A DNA stretch of 64,000 bases, taken from NCBI RefSeq assembly GCF_000227115.2, contig NC_016480.1, forward strand, positions 372,001-436,000, written 5' to 3'. Below, piece by piece: positions 61,938 to 64,000 of the stretch. The translations under genes were made by a program, and so were the position numbers. The first letter of the stretch is position 1, and each line of letters begins with the position of its first letter. Source of the stretch: Naumovozyma dairenensis CBS 421 (Eukaryota > Ascomycota > Saccharomycetes > Saccharomycetales > Saccharomycetaceae). The notes under the pieces were generated by a model, which was not told the DNA's origin, did no database searches, and saw only the letters and a program-made list of their open reading frames with translations.

Positions 61938-63815
61938 ATGGTTATCAAATATAGGATTGTGGTGGAGTTAGAAAATAGAGAGCAAGTTAACTCAGCATAT
62001 ACACTTTTCACTACTTCACAAAGAGATAAATTTAAATCTACTGTTGCAGTACAAAAGCTTAATCAACAAGAGGAAGAGAAGGGACAGAAAATCGACTGGC
62101 GTTTAAGTGATTGGATTATTGAAACAGAAATGTTTTCTTTCGATCAAAATCAAAAGAACAAGATGATTGTTAATAGCAATAAGAAAAGAATTGACCAACA
62201 GGATAAAGGGCTATTACTCTCTGAATACCTGGGCCATGGTATTGTTAGACTATTCAAACTAACAGGTGGTTTAGATGTAGATGGTACTAAGGGAAAGCCT
62301 CCTCAAGAAGACGGGAAGGCTAGGAGTGAAACTGATGTCTTGACAATTCCTGGTGATGATACAATGGTATGTATATTATTTGTTCCCACATATTTTACAG
62401 TTCATGATTTATTATATTTTTATATCGGGGATGAAATTGTTAATCAAATATCCCATTTTAGGATCTTAAGGAATAAACAAGGCGGTGTTGGTTTCAACTT
62501 TATGGTATTAATGAAATTTAGAGAGCCCTTAATGGCCAAGAATTTCAAAGATAAATTCAACGGGAAAAGTTTCAGTAAAATGGATCCTGAAACTTGCCAC
62601 GTCATTTTCATCAAAGAGATTGTTTTTAAATCAAAATTGTTCCGAAGGGTAGATTTACAAGAATTACCATATCTAATGACCGATCCATTCACCAATAAGG
62701 ATAGCCCTACAACTTTAAAAAAAGTGGAGTTGCCGACATGTCCTGTCTGTTTAGAAAGAATGGACAGTGAAACGACGGGTTTAATAACGATACCTTGTCA
62801 ACATACCTTCCACTGTTCTTGCCTAGATAAATGGAACGATTCAAGATGTCCAGTATGCAGGTATTCAAATCTAAGACTTACTAGAGAGTCCTTAGTGAAA
62901 CAAGCTGGTGATTCGAACGCACCGTGTGCAACATGTGGATCCCATGATAATCTTTGGATTTGTTTAATTTGTGGTAATATTGGTTGCGGAAGATATAATT
63001 TCAAACATGCTATTAAACATTATGAAACTACATCTCATTGCTTCGCTATGGATATAGCCACACAAAGGGTCTGGGATTACGCTGGTGATAATTATGTCCA
63101 TAGACTGGTGCAAAATGAAGTAGATGGTAAATTAGTTGAAGTTTCTAGTACAAGTATGGGAACATCGAACTCCGATGGACATGATAATGTAACAAATGAA
63201 GGGAAAGAATCAAAAGACTATAACCTAGCCGCAAACTTCCTAAGAAATAAAGAATATCACTTAGAATATGTCCAAGTATTAATCTCACAATTGGAGTCTC
63301 AACGTGAGTATTATGAGTTAAAACTAGAAGACGCCAAAAATGACAGTAGTGTAGTAGAAGAGAAGAACCGTGTAGAATTGAAGATGGTAGAAATGCAAGC
63401 TCAAATATCCAACATCGAAAAGAAGTATGAAACAAATATAGACAAGATGAGGAAACAACTAGATATCGACGGATTGATGATAAAGGGTCTCCAAGAAAAT
63501 TTAGATAAACTTACAAAGATAAATGAAACAACAACAGAAGAGAAGAAAATGTTATTGCTCGAGAAACAGGATTTGGAAGAGCAAGTAAAAGACTTAATGT
63601 TTTATTTAGAGTCGCAAGAAAAATTCAAGGATGCTGATGAAAGTGTTCGCGAAGGAACTATCGTAATTCAACAGCAACAAGTAGGTTCTACAAACTCGCA
63701 GATACCTTTGACTAGAAACAACAAGAAGAAAAAAAAAACAAGAAACCTAAGAAATAAGTGGAATTGGCGATCTTGGACTAATTTATACCTTCTACTTCAT
63801 ATGTTCAAGAATTAG
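61938..63815 (+). CDS. ETP1: BRAP2-like RING/UBP zinc-finger protein Etp1
   Basis: Homologue of S. cerevisiae Etp1 (YHL010C, 585 aa), a cytosolic BRAP2/IMP-type protein needed for normal ethanol response. Visible order: an RNA-recognition-like BRAP2 domain (about residues 130-245, [20 protein letters not shown]), a RING finger from Cys268 ([25 protein letters not shown]), a UBP zinc finger (about 328-380, [35 protein letters not shown]), and a C-terminal coiled coil. The last 25 residues after a Lys run look wrong: a ten-A run at 63729-63738 precedes them, and a one-base length change there would end the protein at a Lys-rich tail. The real end may be about 63755. Confidence 0.93.
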   Translation: MVIKYRIVVELENREQVNSAYTLFTTSQRDKFKSTVAVQKLNQQEEEKGQKIDWRLSDWIIETEMFSFDQNQKNKMIVNSNKKRIDQQDKGLLLSEYLGHGIVRLFKLTGGLDVDGTKGKPPQEDGKARSETDVLTIPGDDTMVCILFVPTYFTVHDLLYFYIGDEIVNQISHFRILRNKQGGVGFNFMVLMKFREPLMAKNFKDKFNGKSFSKMDPETCHVIFIKEIVFKSKLFRRVDLQELPYLMTDPFTNKDSPTTLKKVELPTCPVCLERMDSETTGLITIPCQHTFHCSCLDKWNDSRCPVCRYSNLRLTRESLVKQAGDSNAPCATCGSHDNLWICLICGNIGCGRYNFKHAIKHYETTSHCFAMDIATQRVWDYAGDNYVHRLVQNEVDGKLVEVSSTSMGTSNSDGHDNVTNEGKESKDYNLAANFLRNKEYHLEYVQVLISQLESQREYYELKLEDAKNDSSVVEEKNRVELKMVEMQAQISNIEKKYETNIDKMRKQLDIDGLMIKGLQENLDKLTKINETTTEEKKMLLLEKQDLEEQVKDLMFYLESQEKFKDADESVREGTIVIQQQQVGSTNSQIPLTRNNKKKKKTRNLRNKWNWRSWTNLYLLLHMFKN

Positions 63816-64000
63816 TTGAACTTTTCATGTTACATAATTAAATATTCTTCAATAAGCATACAAATTAGTACCTTTCTGTCTTTTCGATATATTGAACATA
63901 ACTGCTGAGCATGATGAGTTTTCAAAAGTCCTAACATTCACTTGCACTTAGGATTCACAAGAAAGATACTTTTGCGAAATACCTTGAGTCTATCTATTAT
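63816..64000. other. Downstream of ETP1 to window end
   Basis: AT-rich sequence after ETP1; too short to show any gene. Confidence 0.5.

Noticed and set aside
1..64000. CRISPR array, prophage or bacterial-type operons
   Set aside because: The sequence is eukaryotic yeast DNA with a spliceosomal intron, an intron-bearing tRNA and yeast gene order; no such structures were seen.

Overview
The window is nuclear DNA of a budding yeast of the Saccharomycetaceae. Almost every gene can be named from its closest Saccharomyces cerevisiae counterpart. Genes are compact and nearly intronless, the base composition is AT-rich, and coding regions carry long Asn, Gln, Ser, His and Asp/Glu tracts. Gene order is a mosaic of S. 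cerevisiae chromosomes VIII, IX, XI and XIII. NFU1 and the RGT1-UGP1 pair (chromosome XI in S. cerevisiae) lie inside a chromosome VIII gene order, and RPL2 and RPL29 (the chromosome VI pair) lie inside a chromosome IX order. This fits a post-whole-genome-duplication lineage that lost different duplicates from S. cerevisiae. A Naumovozyma- or Kazachstania-like species is my guess; the species cannot be fixed from the sequence alone.

Layout. 1-7.6 kb: SEC59 and CLU1, convergent. 7.9-10.2 kb: tRNA-Glu with a solo LTR beside it, then decayed sequence. 10.3-24.6 kb: a chromosome VIII-like run of OPI1, APM2, a YHL018W-type pterin dehydratase, NFU1, DUR3, RPS20, YLF2 and OTU2. 24.8-26.0 kb: intron-containing tRNA-Pro with a second copy of the same LTR, inverted. 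26.6-32.2 kb: RGT1/EDS1-type regulator and UGP1, separated by a simple-repeat-rich spacer with a 194-base assembly gap. 33-37 kb: DSN1 and SQT1. 37-53 kb: BAR1, SNL1, a decayed open frame, VID28, RPL2 (with intron), RPL29, HIS6 and TIM44. 54.6-55.6 kb: an unrecognised secretory-pathway membrane protein. 56.0-56.3 kb: a small element with the hallmarks of a hAT-type nonautonomous DNA transposon. 57-63.8 kb: YAP3, a YHL008C-type formate/nitrite-family transporter and ETP1.

Functions are mostly housekeeping: translation (RPS20, RPL2, RPL29, CLU1, SQT1), mitochondria (TIM44, NFU1), kinetochore (DSN1) and sugar nucleotides (UGP1). Several promoters carry recognisable regulatory sites: an alpha2-Mcm1 operator plus pheromone elements at BAR1, a GATAAG cluster at DUR3, an Ino2/Ino4-type site and a perfect Ume6 site near OPI1, a Gcn4 site at HIS6, and Rap1 sites at ribosomal protein genes.

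The most novel material is mobile DNA: two 1.05-1.11 kb solo LTRs inserted at the expected Pol III start sites of two tRNA genes with 4-bp target duplications, and the 366-bp hAT-like element. I did not see a clearly new multi-gene system.
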